Origin: Solirubrobacter deserti
GTDB taxonomy: Bacteria; Actinomycetota; Thermoleophilia; Solirubrobacterales; Solirubrobacteraceae
Direction: 5' to 3'
NCBI RefSeq assembly: GCF_003344625.1
Contig: NZ_QPKJ02000007.1
Coordinates: forward strand, 62,001 to 126,000
DNA length: 64,000 nucleotides
Below, one piece after another: positions 56,985 to 64,000 of the stretch. A program made the translations under genes and the position numbers. Each line of letters opens with the position of its first letter. Within the stretch, counting starts at the first letter, position 1. The notes beneath the pieces were generated by a model. That model ran no database searches. It had not been told where the DNA came from and was given only the letters and a program-made list of their open reading frames with translations.

Positions 56985-58228
56985 GTGACGCTCTTCGAGG
57001 GACTCGTGTCGACGGCGGCGCCGCTGGCGGAGCGGATGCGTCCGCGCAACCTCGACGAGGTCGTCGGGCAGCGGGAGCTGACCGACCCCGCCGGGACGCT
57101 GCGGCGGGCGCTCGCGTCCGGGCAGCCGCACTCGTTGATCCTATGGGGCCCGCCAGGGTGCGGGAAGACGACGATCGCCCAGGCGATCGCGCGGGAGAGC
57201 GCGGCCGCGTTCGAGTCGCTGAACGCGGTGACGGACGGGATCGCCGATCTGCGCAAGATCGTCGCCCGCGCGACGGAGCGCCGTGCCATGGGACAGATGA
57301 CGATCCTGTTCATCGACGAGATCGCGCGCTGGTCGAAGTCCCAGCAGGACGCGCTGTTGCCGCACGTCGAGAACGGCACCATCACGCTGCTGGGCGCCAC
57401 CACCGAGCATCCTGGGCACGAGATCGTCCGCGCGCTGCGGTCGCGGCTGAAGATCTATCCGCTCACGCCGCTGTCGGACGACGACCTGCGCGAGGTCATC
57501 GAGCGCGCGCTCGCCGATCCCGAGCGCGGCCTCGGCGGCGCCCACACGCTCAGCGAGCCGGCGCTCGCGCGGTTGCTGGTCCACGCCGACGGCGACGCCC
57601 GCTCTGCGCTCAACGCGCTGCAGGATGCGGCCACGACCAAGCCGCAAGGCGGCGAGATCGACGAGCAGCACCTCGTCGGCGCCCTCGGCAGCCGGCCCGG
57701 CACCTACAGCCGCAAGGACGAGTACTACGCGATCATCAGCGCGCTCATCAAGAGCATCCGCGGCTCGGACACGGACGCGTCGCTGTACTGGCTCGCGCGG
57801 CTCAAGCACGGCGGGGCTGACCCGAAGGTCATCGCGCGCCGGCTGATCGTCGCGGCCGGGGAGGAGATCGGCACCGCCGCTCCGGGCGCGATCGCGGTCG
57901 CCAACTCGGCGTTCGACGCCGTGGAGCGCGTCGGCGCCCCCGAGTGCTGGATCCCGCTCGCGGCGGTGACAGCTACCTCGCGCAGTCACCCAAGAGCTGG
58001 GCGGCCTACCACGGCCTCAAGGCGGCCGAGGCGCTCGTCGCGTCCACGCCGGCCTACCCGGTGCCGCCGCACCTGCGCAACGCGAGCACCGCCGTGGACG
58101 AGCAACTCGGTCACGGCCGCGGCTACGTGCACGCGTCCCAGCCCGGCGGCGACCGGGTCCAGTTCATGCCGGACGCGCTGCGCAGCACCCGGCTCTATCA
58201 GCCCTCGGGCTCGGGTCGCGACCGCTAG
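56985..58228 (+). pseudogene. rarA: Replication-associated recombination protein A, frameshifted
   Basis: RarA/MgsA is an AAA+ ATPase (clamp-loader-like) acting at stalled replication forks. The first frame has MTLFEGL, PLAERMRPRNLDEVVGQ, Walker A GPPGCGKTT, Walker B ILFIDEIARWSKSQQDALLP and sensor 1 LLGATTEHP. It is intact to ECWIPLA near 57960. The expected continuation (SYLAQSPKSWAAY to the TAG at 58226) lies in another frame from 57971. Comparison with the family pattern IPLA-x4-YLA suggests one base is missing in 57962-57970. Staying in the first frame gives an unrelated Arg/Ser/Pro-rich tail to 58340. Either the gene is newly broken or this is a sequence error; the rest looks well conserved, which favours an error or very recent loss. 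It starts at GTG 56985 and converges with the transporter genes, sharing CTAG as both stop codons. Confidence 0.8.
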
Positions 58229-59055
58229 CCGCGCCGGAGGGCGAGGACGCCGCGCGGGCCGAACAGGTACGCGAGCCCGAACAGCACGGTCAGGACGACC
58301 ACGATCATGCCGCCCGTGGAGGCGTCGAGGTGGTAGCTGAGGTAGGTGCCGAGCACCGTGGAGAGCACGCCCGTGCCGATCGCGAGCATCAGCAGCCGGT
58401 CGAAGCGGTCGGTCAACAGGTAGGCCGTGGCGCCCGGGGTGATGAGCATCGCAACGACGAGCACGATGCCGACGGCCTGCAGCGCGACGATCACCGTCAG
58501 CGCGAGTGCGCCGAGCAGGACCATCTCCAGCCGCCGCGGGGAGATGCCGATCGCGTGCGCGTGGACGGGATCGAACGCGTAGAGCACGAGCGACTTGCGC
58601 AGCAGCAGGAGCACGACGACCACAAGCACGCCGAGCACGAGCACCTGGAGGATGTCGCCGTCGCTGACGCCGAGGACGTTGCCGAACAGGATGTGGAAGA
58701 GGTCGACCTGGGACGGGATCACGCTCACGAGCACGAGGCCGAGCGCGAACAGGCCGGTGAAGACGATGCCGATGGCGGCGTCCTCCTTCACCCGGCTCGT
58801 GCGGTTCAGGCCGCCGATCAGGCCGACTGCGCCCGCGCCGAAGATGAACGCGCCCGCGGCGAACGGCGCGCCGATCACGTAGCTGAGCACCACGCCCGGC
58901 AACACGGCGTGCGAGACCGCGTCGCCCATCAGCGACCAGCCGAGCAGCGTCAGCCAGCACGAGAGGACGGCGCACGCGATGCCGACGACCACCGCGACGA
59001 GCATCGCGCGCTGCATGAACTCGAACGTCAGCGGGTCGATCAGCCAGTCGATCAT
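58225..59055 (-). CDS. Metal ABC transporter permease (ZnuB/MntB type)
   Basis: 276 residues, eight or nine hydrophobic segments from about residue 14 to 265. This is the family length for the membrane subunit of Mn/Zn/Fe ABC-3 transporters. Typical stretches are GWSLMGDAVSHAVLPGVVLSY (the coupling region), SVIPSQVDLFHILFGNVLGVS and VVAMLITPGATAYLLTDRF. It starts four bases into the end of the ATPase gene (ATGA), so it is the last cistron of the operon. Its stop overlaps that of rarA. Metal choice is set by the binding protein, for which Mn is favoured. Confidence 0.92.
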   Translation of the reverse strand: MIDWLIDPLTFEFMQRAMLVAVVVGIACAVLSCWLTLLGWSLMGDAVSHAVLPGVVLSYVIGAPFAAGAFIFGAGAVGLIGGLNRTSRVKEDAAIGIVFTGLFALGLVLVSVIPSQVDLFHILFGNVLGVSDGDILQVLVLGVLVVVVLLLLRKSLVLYAFDPVHAHAIGISPRRLEMVLLGALALTVIVALQAVGIVLVVAMLITPGATAYLLTDRFDRLLMLAIGTGVLSTVLGTYLSYHLDASTGGMIVVVLTVLFGLAYLFGPRGVLALRRG

Positions 59056-59792
59056 GCGCGCAGGGCCTCCTGCGGCACGAAGCCGCCGAAGGCCTCGGCC
59101 AGCAGGTCGGGGCGCAGGACGTCGTCGGCGTCGCCGTGGGCGATGATGCGGCGGTTGATCAGCGCGACGCGGTCGCACAACGCGGGCACGGCCACGAGGT
59201 CGTGCGTGGAGACGACGATCGTGCGGCCCTCGGCGGCCAGGTCGCGCAGCAGCTCGGTGATCGTGGCCTCGCTGCGCTTGTCGACGCCCGCAAACGGCTC
59301 ATCCAGGAACAGCAGCTCCGCGCCCTGGGCCAGGCCACGGGCGACGAACGCGCGCTTGCGCTGGCCGCCGGACAGCGCGCCGATCTGGCGGTCGCGCAGG
59401 TCGAGCAGCTCCACGCGCTCGAGCGCCTCGCTGACGCGCCGGCGGTCCTCCTCGCGCGTGCGCCGGCGCCAGCCCATCTGGCCGTAGCGGCCCATGGTGA
59501 CGACGTCCTCGACCGAGACCGGGAAGGCCCAGTCGACGTCCTCGTTCTGCGGGGCATAGGCGACGCGGCCGGCGCGGCGGGCGCGCTCGGGGTCGGCGCC
59601 GTACAGGCGGACCTCGCCGGCGTCGACCTTCACGAGCCCCATGAGCGCCTTGAACAGCGTCGACTTGCCCGAGCCGTTCATGCCGATCAGCCCGTGCACG
59701 AGCCCGGGCTCGACCGTGAAGTCGAGGTCGTCGAGCGCGAGCGTGTCGCCGTAGCTGACGGTCAGGCCGGAGGCGGTGATGGCGTCGGTCAT
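59052..59792 (-). CDS. Metal ABC transporter ATP-binding protein (ZnuC/MntA type)
   Basis: 246 residues. Motifs: Walker A GMNGSGKST near residue 37, Q-loop APQNEDVDW, signature LSGGQRKRAFVARGLAQ, Walker B LLFLDEPFAGVD and switch His in VVSTHDL. The Q-loop wording with DVDWxFPVSVEDVV is characteristic of the Mn/Zn/Fe ABC family. It powers import through the neighbouring permease. It is translationally coupled on both sides by ATGA overlaps (59789-59792 and 59052-59055). Confidence 0.94.
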   Translation of the reverse strand: MTDAITASGLTVSYGDTLALDDLDFTVEPGLVHGLIGMNGSGKSTLFKALMGLVKVDAGEVRLYGADPERARRAGRVAYAPQNEDVDWAFPVSVEDVVTMGRYGQMGWRRRTREEDRRRVSEALERVELLDLRDRQIGALSGGQRKRAFVARGLAQGAELLFLDEPFAGVDKRSEATITELLRDLAAEGRTIVVSTHDLVAVPALCDRVALINRRIIAHGDADDVLRPDLLAEAFGGFVPQEALRA

Positions 59793-60703
59793 GTGGAGGC
59801 TCCCGTGAGGCCGGCGATGATGGTCTGCGCGTCGCGGCGCAGGAGATCGAGGTAGGTGGGGACCGGGCCGTCGGCCTGCGAGAGCGAGTCGACGTACAGC
59901 GCGCCCGCGAAGCGCGCGCCGGACTCGTTCGCGACCTGCTTCATGGCCTCGTCGCTCACCGTCGACTCGCAGAAGACGGCGGGCACCTGGCGCTCGCGCA
60001 CGAAGTTCACGGTGCCGGCGATCTGCTGCGGCGTGCCCTCCTGCTCGGCGTTGACCGGCCACAGGTACTGCTCGGTCAGGCCGAAGTCGCGCGCCATGTA
60101 GGAGAACGCGCCCTCGCAACTCACCAGCGCGCGGCGCTGCGGCGGCAGCGCGGCCAGCTCGCGCTTCACGAGCGCCCCGACCTCGTCCAGCGCACCGCTG
60201 TACTCGCGCGCGTTGGCGGCGTACACGGCCGCACCCGCCGGGTCGAGGTCGGTCAGCGCCTTGCGGATGTTCTCGACGTAAATTTTCGCGTTGGAGACCG
60301 ACATCCACGCGTGCGGGTTCGGCTTGCCCGCGTACTCGCTCTCGCCGGCGATCGGGATCGGCTGGACGCCCGTCGAGAGCGTCACGCTCTTGGCGTCGGC
60401 GAGGTCGACGAACTGCTCGAACCAGCGCTCCAGCCCCATGCCGTTCTGCAGGACGAGGTCGGAGGTGGCCGCGTTCTTGAGGTCGGACGGCGTCGGCTCA
60501 TAGCCGTGGATCTCGGCGCCGGGCTTGGTGATCGACGCGACCTCGATCCGGTCGCCGCCGACCTGCCGGACCATGTCCGCGACCACCGTGAACGTGGTCA
60601 GCACCTTCGGCTTCCCCGAGTCGGCGTCGTCCGTGGCGCCGCAGCCGGAGAGCGCGAGCGCGAGGGCTCCCACGGCCACGATCCATCGGAGCGAGTTAGA
60701 CAT
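59789..60703 (-). CDS. Metal ABC transporter substrate-binding lipoprotein, Mn-type ligands
   Basis: 304 residues: signal and lipobox LSGC (C21), then the cluster A-I metal-binding fold (PsaA/MntC/ZnuA). The ligands read H66 in EIHGYEP, H131 in NPHAWMS, E197 in SCEGAFSYMARDFG and D272 in YVDSL. A Glu (not His) in the third position, with EGTPQQI after it, is the arrangement of PsaA-like Mn2+-binding proteins; ZnuA proteins have His there and often a His-rich loop, which is absent. So Mn2+ (or Fe2+) import is predicted. There is no Shine-Dalgarno site; a -10-like TAGATT ends 7 bases before the ATG, so the transcript is probably leaderless. A dyad covers the start codon. Confidence 0.92.
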   Translation of the reverse strand: MSNSLRWIVAVGALALALSGCGATDDADSGKPKVLTTFTVVADMVRQVGGDRIEVASITKPGAEIHGYEPTPSDLKNAATSDLVLQNGMGLERWFEQFVDLADAKSVTLSTGVQPIPIAGESEYAGKPNPHAWMSVSNAKIYVENIRKALTDLDPAGAAVYAANAREYSGALDEVGALVKRELAALPPQRRALVSCEGAFSYMARDFGLTEQYLWPVNAEQEGTPQQIAGTVNFVRERQVPAVFCESTVSDEAMKQVANESGARFAGALYVDSLSQADGPVPTYLDLLRRDAQTIIAGLTGAST

Positions 60704-60735
60704 GGCTAAAAATCTAGCGCATGACGTCTAACTCG
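60692..60735. promoter_or_regulatory. Promoter/operator of the metal ABC operon (DtxR/MntR-like dyad)
   Basis: On the minus strand TAGATT (60711-60716 here) is the likely -10. TTAGACATGGCTAA (60696-60709) is an imperfect palindrome of the form TTAGnCATGnCTAA that includes the start codon, much like DtxR/MntR-family sites that block transcription when metal is plentiful. A wider, exact 10-base inverted repeat (CGAGTTAGAC at 60692-60701, GTCTAACTCG at 60726-60735) encloses it. The wider arms lie just after the stop of the upstream acyltransferase gene and might also act as its terminator. Regulator identity is inferred. Confidence 0.6.
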
Positions 60736-60741
60736 GTCGCG

Positions 60742-62178
60742 TTACGCGGCTGAAGCAGCGCTCCGGCGTCGTCTCGGCGGCTTGCCGCCCGCGGCTTCCA
60801 CGAGTTCGGCCAGCGCCTCACGCAGGGCCTGGCCGAAGTCCTCGATGTCGGTGAGGGTGTCGTAGTCGCCGAGCAGGCCGAAGTCCATCCGGCCGTTGTA
60901 GGACATGACCGCGACGGCGAGCGACTGGTTCTCGGGCAGGAACGCGACCGGGAACAGGTCCTCGAGCTCGCGGCCGAGCACATACAGCGGAAGCTGCGGG
61001 CCGGGCACGTTCGTGACGAGCAGGTTGAACAGGCGCGTGGAGAACTGCAGGCGCGACGCCTGGGCGAGGATCGTCGGCGGGGCGAGCGCCTCGAGGCCGA
61101 CGATCGCGTCGGCACCGACGGCCTGCTTGGAGCTCTTGAGGTCCTCCATCGCGTGGCGCACGACGCGCAGCCGGGCGACCGGGTCCTCGACGTAGACCGG
61201 CAGCGGGCCGCGCATCACCACGATGCGGTTGCCGAGCTGGCCGTGCTCGTCCTTGGCCCGGACGGACACGGGAACGAGCGCCCGCAGCTCCAGCCCTTCG
61301 GTACGGACGCCGTGGGAGCGCAGCCAGGTGCGCAACCCGCCGGCCACGACGGTGAGCACGACATCGTTGACCGTGCCGCCGAGCGTGTTCTTGACGAGCT
61401 TGAAGTCGCTCAGGTCGTTGCGGACGAACGAGAGCCGGCGGTGCGGGCCGATCGGCACGTTGAGCGGCGTTTCGGGCGCCGGGTTCAGGCCCGCCCACGC
61501 GACCTCGCCGATGCCCTCCAGCGCCTCCTTGACGTGGTCGAGCGTCGAACCGGGGTGCGTCGCGGCGCCGACCGCGCCGGCGGCGACGTCGAACGGGAGC
61601 TTGAGCAGCCCTTTGACCCCGCGCGCGGCCAGCGCCAGCGGGGCCGGTTCGGGCTTGGCCGCCCATGGCTCGCCCTCGTGCGGCGCGATCTGCGGGACCG
61701 GCTCGAGGTCGAACATCACGGTCATCAGATCCACGCCGGACACGCCGTCCACCAGCGCGTGATGCGTCTTGGAGATCAACGCGAAGCGGTTGCCCTCGAG
61801 GCCCTGGACGAGCCACAGCTCCCACAGCGGCTTCGCGCGGTCCAGCCGCTGCGAGTGGATGCGGGCGGCGAGCGCGCGCAGCTGTTCCTCGCTCCCGGGG
61901 TTCGGCAGCGCGGTGTGGCGCACGTGGTACTCGAGGTTGAACGTCGGGTCGTCGACCCAGATCGGCCGGCCCGTCTCCAGCGGCGGGAACGCGAGCTTGT
62001 GCCGGTAGCGGGGCACGAGGTGCAGCCGCGACCGAATGTGGTTGAGGAAGTCCTCGTACGACGGCGGCGGGCCTTCGAAGATCAGCACCGCGCCGATGTG
62101 CATGTGGCTGTTCGCCCGTTCCTGAGCCAGGAACGAGGCATCCACGGCTGAGAGCCGGTCTCCGTGCGCCTGCGCCAT
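60742..62178 (-). CDS. Wax ester synthase/diacylglycerol acyltransferase (WS/DGAT)
   Basis: 478 residues, the usual length of bacterial WS/DGAT enzymes that esterify acyl-CoA with diacylglycerol or fatty alcohols to make storage lipids. The catalytic HHxxxDG is HHALVDG at residues 139-145. The family's PLWELWLVQGL precedes it, and VNDVVLTVVAGGLRTWL and LVTNVPGPQLPLYVLGREL follow. The N-terminus (DRLSAVDASFLAQER) is also standard. ATG 62178 lies 12 bases after the permease stop. A TAGGCT box (62188-62193 on the minus strand) ends 9 bases before it, so it may have its own leaderless transcript. Triglyceride storage fits an actinobacterium. Confidence 0.92.
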   Translation of the reverse strand: MAQAHGDRLSAVDASFLAQERANSHMHIGAVLIFEGPPPSYEDFLNHIRSRLHLVPRYRHKLAFPPLETGRPIWVDDPTFNLEYHVRHTALPNPGSEEQLRALAARIHSQRLDRAKPLWELWLVQGLEGNRFALISKTHHALVDGVSGVDLMTVMFDLEPVPQIAPHEGEPWAAKPEPAPLALAARGVKGLLKLPFDVAAGAVGAATHPGSTLDHVKEALEGIGEVAWAGLNPAPETPLNVPIGPHRRLSFVRNDLSDFKLVKNTLGGTVNDVVLTVVAGGLRTWLRSHGVRTEGLELRALVPVSVRAKDEHGQLGNRIVVMRGPLPVYVEDPVARLRVVRHAMEDLKSSKQAVGADAIVGLEALAPPTILAQASRLQFSTRLFNLLVTNVPGPQLPLYVLGRELEDLFPVAFLPENQSLAVAVMSYNGRMDFGLLGDYDTLTDIEDFGQALREALAELVEAAGGKPPRRRRSAASAA

Positions 62179-62190
62179 CCCCGCGGGAGC

Positions 62191-62904
62191 CTAACTGAGC
62201 GCTCCGATCAACCCAACCACGACCGCGACGAGCATCACACCGGTTAACACCCGCTCGTAGTGCGGGCTGGCCGCGAGGCGGGTGAACCCGCGTCGCCCGA
62301 TCAAGTGCGCGACAACCACCGCGGGCAGCAGGCCGAGCACGAGCGCGCCGTCGGGCGCGACGATGTCGCCGGAGGAGACGAGCGCGAAGGCGCCGAGCGC
62401 CGCGAGGCCGATGAAGCAGACCGTGAGCGTGTCGCGCACCTGCTCGGGCGGCGCGCCGCGGCCGAGCAGGTGCAGCAGGATGGGCGGGCCGTTGGTGGAC
62501 GTGGTCGTCGTGAGCGCACCCGCGGCGAGCCCGGCGACGGACGGGGGGATGTGCGCGGTGGTGATCCGGCGAGCGAGCAGCGTCGCGAGCACGCCGAGCG
62601 TCACCGCTACCTGCAGCGCGACCTCGGGCAGCGCGCGCAGGGCCACGACACCCGCGAACGCTCCGGGCACCGCGAACAGCAGGATGACCACCGCCGCCCG
62701 CTTGAGCGGCTGCGGCGTGCGGTGCTCGGTCATCAGCGTGAGCAGGTTCACCTCGAGCCCGAGCAGGAGCAACAGCACCACCGCCGGCTCGGCACCCACC
62801 GCCGCGAACACGAGCGGCGCGGCGACGAGGCTGAACCCGAACCCGGTCGCGGCCTGCAACATCGTCCCGACGAACACGGACACACACGCGGCGGCAAGAA
62901 GCAC
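62191..62904 (-). CDS. TauE/SafE (TSUP) family membrane permease
   Basis: 237 residues with about eight hydrophobic segments; a small member of the family linked to export of sulfite, sulfoacetate and other organosulfur anions. The FVGTMLQAATGFGFSLVAAPL opening and the GLAAGALTTTTSTNGPPILLHLL centre are typical of the two-repeat TSUP fold. The substrate is unknown. GTG 62904 is the only good start in frame. The stop is 12 bases before the WS/DGAT start, so the two may be co-transcribed. A REP-like palindrome begins 10 bases upstream of the start. Confidence 0.85.
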   Translation of the reverse strand: MLLAAACVSVFVGTMLQAATGFGFSLVAAPLVFAAVGAEPAVVLLLLLGLEVNLLTLMTEHRTPQPLKRAAVVILLFAVPGAFAGVVALRALPEVALQVAVTLGVLATLLARRITTAHIPPSVAGLAAGALTTTTSTNGPPILLHLLGRGAPPEQVRDTLTVCFIGLAALGAFALVSSGDIVAPDGALVLGLLPAVVVAHLIGRRGFTRLAASPHYERVLTGVMLVAVVVGLIGALS

Positions 62905-62914
62905 GCCACCAACA

Positions 62915-62937
62915 TAAAGAGGGACAGTCCCTCTTTA
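62915..62937. repeat. REP-like palindrome, copy 1
   Basis: A perfect 23-base palindrome (11-base arms TAAAGAGGGAC / GTCCCTCTTTA around a central A). It contains GGGACAGTCCCTCTTTAGG (62921-62939), which recurs exactly 76 bases away in copy 2. It lies between the permease start and the small membrane protein. Confidence 0.75.
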
Positions 62938-62984
62938 GGAAACGGCACCGCACAGAGCCAAAAACCGGTCGTGGACGGCGGGCG

Positions 62985-63019
62985 GGAACCTAAAAGGGGA
63001 CAGTCCCTCTTTAGGTTCC
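62985..63019. repeat. REP-like palindrome, copy 2
   Basis: A 35-base inverted repeat, arms of 17 bases with two mismatched pairs around a central A, opening GGAACC and closing GGTTCC. It shares 19 identical bases with copy 1 in the same orientation (62997-63015). Its right arm supplies the TAA stop codon of the small membrane protein at 63011-63013. Elements of this GGGACAGTCCC type are, from memory, common as dispersed repeats and often linked to REP-associated transposases; none is in the window. Confidence 0.75.
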
Positions 63020-63334
63020 GGAGTCGCGCCAGCCCATGAAGGCGCGGGCGGCCGCGGCCTTGGGCGTGAGCGGAAGCGGCACCGGGGCCGGCGCCGGCGG
63101 CGCGGCGGGTGCGGGCAGAACGAGGGTCGGCTCCTCCTCGTACTCCGCGTCGTCGCTCGCGGTGGACACGTGCCACATGGCGAGCAGCGGGCCGCCACAC
63201 ACGACGAAGGCCGCGACGCCGAACGTCACGGGCGTCGCCGGCCAGGCCTCGGAGAGCCAGCCGGCGATGGCGGCGGCGAGGAAGACCGGGGCGGAGAGGG
63301 CAGCGAGGAGGGAGAGCGCACGCGGGGACGTCAC
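63011..63334 (-). CDS. Small membrane protein of unknown function
   Basis: 107 residues from GTG 63334 (an ATG at 63391 would add 19 residues but would overlap the divergent permease gene). Two hydrophobic segments (LSLLAALSAPVFLAAAIAGWL and TPVTFGVAAFVVCGGPLLAMW) are followed by an acidic stretch (DDAEYEEE) and a Pro/Ala-rich cytoplasmic or outer tail. I do not recognise the family. The last codons and the stop lie in REP-like copy 2, so the C-terminus (GWRDSGT) may have been set by that element's insertion. Confidence 0.6.
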   Translation of the reverse strand: MTSPRALSLLAALSAPVFLAAAIAGWLSEAWPATPVTFGVAAFVVCGGPLLAMWHVSTASDDAEYEEEPTLVLPAPAAPPAPAPVPLPLTPKAAAARAFMGWRDSGT

Positions 63335-63390
63335 GCGAACACGTATCGGCCACAAGCGTGAACGGCTTGACAGGCGGGTACGGGCCGTCA

Positions 63391-64000
63391 ATGGCTGCCT
63401 ACGCGGACACAGCCGGCCCCAACGAGCGCGAGGGAAGCCCGCTCGCCGCCGGGATCACGAAGAAGACCCTGCTGCTGTTCATCGTCGGGGACATCCTCGG
63501 CGGCGGCATCTACGCGCGGACGGGCGAGGTCGCGGGCGAGATCGGCGGCGCGATCTGGACGGGCTTCCTGGTCGCCGCGATCGTCGCCGCGTTCACGGCC
63601 GCTTCCTACGCCGAGCTCGTCTCCAAGTACCCGCAGGCCGCCGGCGCCGCGCTGTACATCCACAAGGCGTTCAAGACCGACCTGCTGACGTTCGTGGTCG
63701 CGTTCGCGGTCATGTGCTCGGGCCTGGCGTCCGCCGCCGCGCTCGCGACCGCGTTCGGCGGCGACTACCTGAGCCAGTTCGTGGAGCTGCCGCAGATCCT
63801 CGTCGGGCTCGTCGTGATCGGCGTCGTGACCGCGATCAACTTCCGCGGGATCAAGGAGTCAGCCGGCTTCAACGTCGTCTGCACGCTGATCGAGATCGCC
63901 GGCCTGTTCCTGGTGGTCGTGATCGGCGCGACGTTCCTGTTCGACGGCGGCGGCGACCCCGGTGCCGCGCTCGAGTTCAAAGACGACGCCACGCCCGCGC
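63391..64000 (+). CDS. APC-family amino acid permease, N-terminal part
   Basis: The first ~203 residues, cut by the window edge. ATG 63391 opens MAAYADTAGPNEREGSPL, then transmembrane segment 1 LLLFIVGDILGGGIYARTGEV with the unwound GGGIY substrate-binding turn of the APC superfamily. Further segments follow at about residues 50-72, 95-120, 130-150 and 160-185, with YAELVSKYPQAAGAALYIHKAF between. The full protein should have 12 or more segments and import an amino acid or amine by proton coupling. TTGAC and GTCAA (63367-63371, 63387-63391) form a small inverted repeat reaching the start codon; no Shine-Dalgarno site is seen. Confidence 0.88.
   Translation, partial: MAAYADTAGPNEREGSPLAAGITKKTLLLFIVGDILGGGIYARTGEVAGEIGGAIWTGFLVAAIVAAFTAASYAELVSKYPQAAGAALYIHKAFKTDLLTFVVAFAVMCSGLASAAALATAFGGDYLSQFVELPQILVGLVVIGVVTAINFRGIKESAGFNVVCTLIEIAGLFLVVVIGATFLFDGGGDPGAALEFKDDATPA

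Noticed and set aside
57940..58340. A distinct Arg/Ser-rich C-terminal domain of RarA running to 58340
   Set aside because: The reading is out of frame. The adjacent frame holds the conserved RarA C-terminus and stops at 58228, so the Arg-rich tail is an artefact of the frameshift.

Overview
This window is high-G+C bacterial DNA with dense, often overlapping genes. It carries many Sec-type secreted proteins, several probably leaderless transcripts, a WS/DGAT-type acyltransferase, and a family of secreted proteins starting G-T-M-T-(L/V)-Y-S-C after the signal peptide. Together these suggest an actinobacterium, most likely Thermoleophilia/Solirubrobacterales (Solirubrobacter-like). The lineage is inferred; no rRNA gene is present.

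Layout. 1-8.1 kb: the 3' end of a glutamate synthase small subunit, a secreted M28 aminopeptidase, an SDR oxidoreductase, a Nudix hydrolase plus class-V aminotransferase pair on the minus strand, and a secreted M36 (fungalysin-type) metalloprotease with Ig-like and discoidin-like C-terminal modules. 8.2-41.0 kb: one uninterrupted gene for a 10,910-residue exported protein. It has a signal peptide, an Ala/Pro-rich stalk, about 30 copies of a beta-rich repeat broken by two islands of FG-GAP-like repeats, a second repeat family, and a long RTX-like Gly/Asp-rich region. It ends in a Pro-rich linker and a Lys-rich tail. 41.0-49.4 kb: secreted genes in the same orientation, tied together by stop/start overlaps. 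They form a duplicated cassette (A-B, then A'-lipoprotein-B') in which A/A' are an unrecognised secreted family and B/B' carry delta-60-like repeats and Cys-containing CARDB-like modules. A small DUF2188-like gene follows.

49.4-53.5 kb: small housekeeping-type genes, namely two CrtC/AttH-like proteins, a HAD hydrolase, FxsA, a STAS protein and a MIP18/SufT-type iron-sulfur assembly protein. 53.5-56.9 kb: two tandem paralogous secreted proteins. 57.0-58.2 kb: rarA, broken by an apparent single-base frameshift. 58.2-60.7 kb: a metal ABC transporter operon whose binding protein has the Mn-type His-His-Glu-Asp ligand set and a DtxR/MntR-like dyad over its start codon. 60.7-64 kb: the WS/DGAT acyltransferase, a TauE/SafE-type permease, two REP-like palindromes, a small membrane protein and the start of an APC-family permease.

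The main candidate for a poorly described system is the giant protein together with the secreted A/B cassettes directly coupled to it. My inference is that it is a very large Ca2+-dependent surface or extracellular fibre with co-produced accessory proteins; nothing in the sequence proves its function. I saw no tRNA, rRNA, CRISPR array, transposase or prophage gene.
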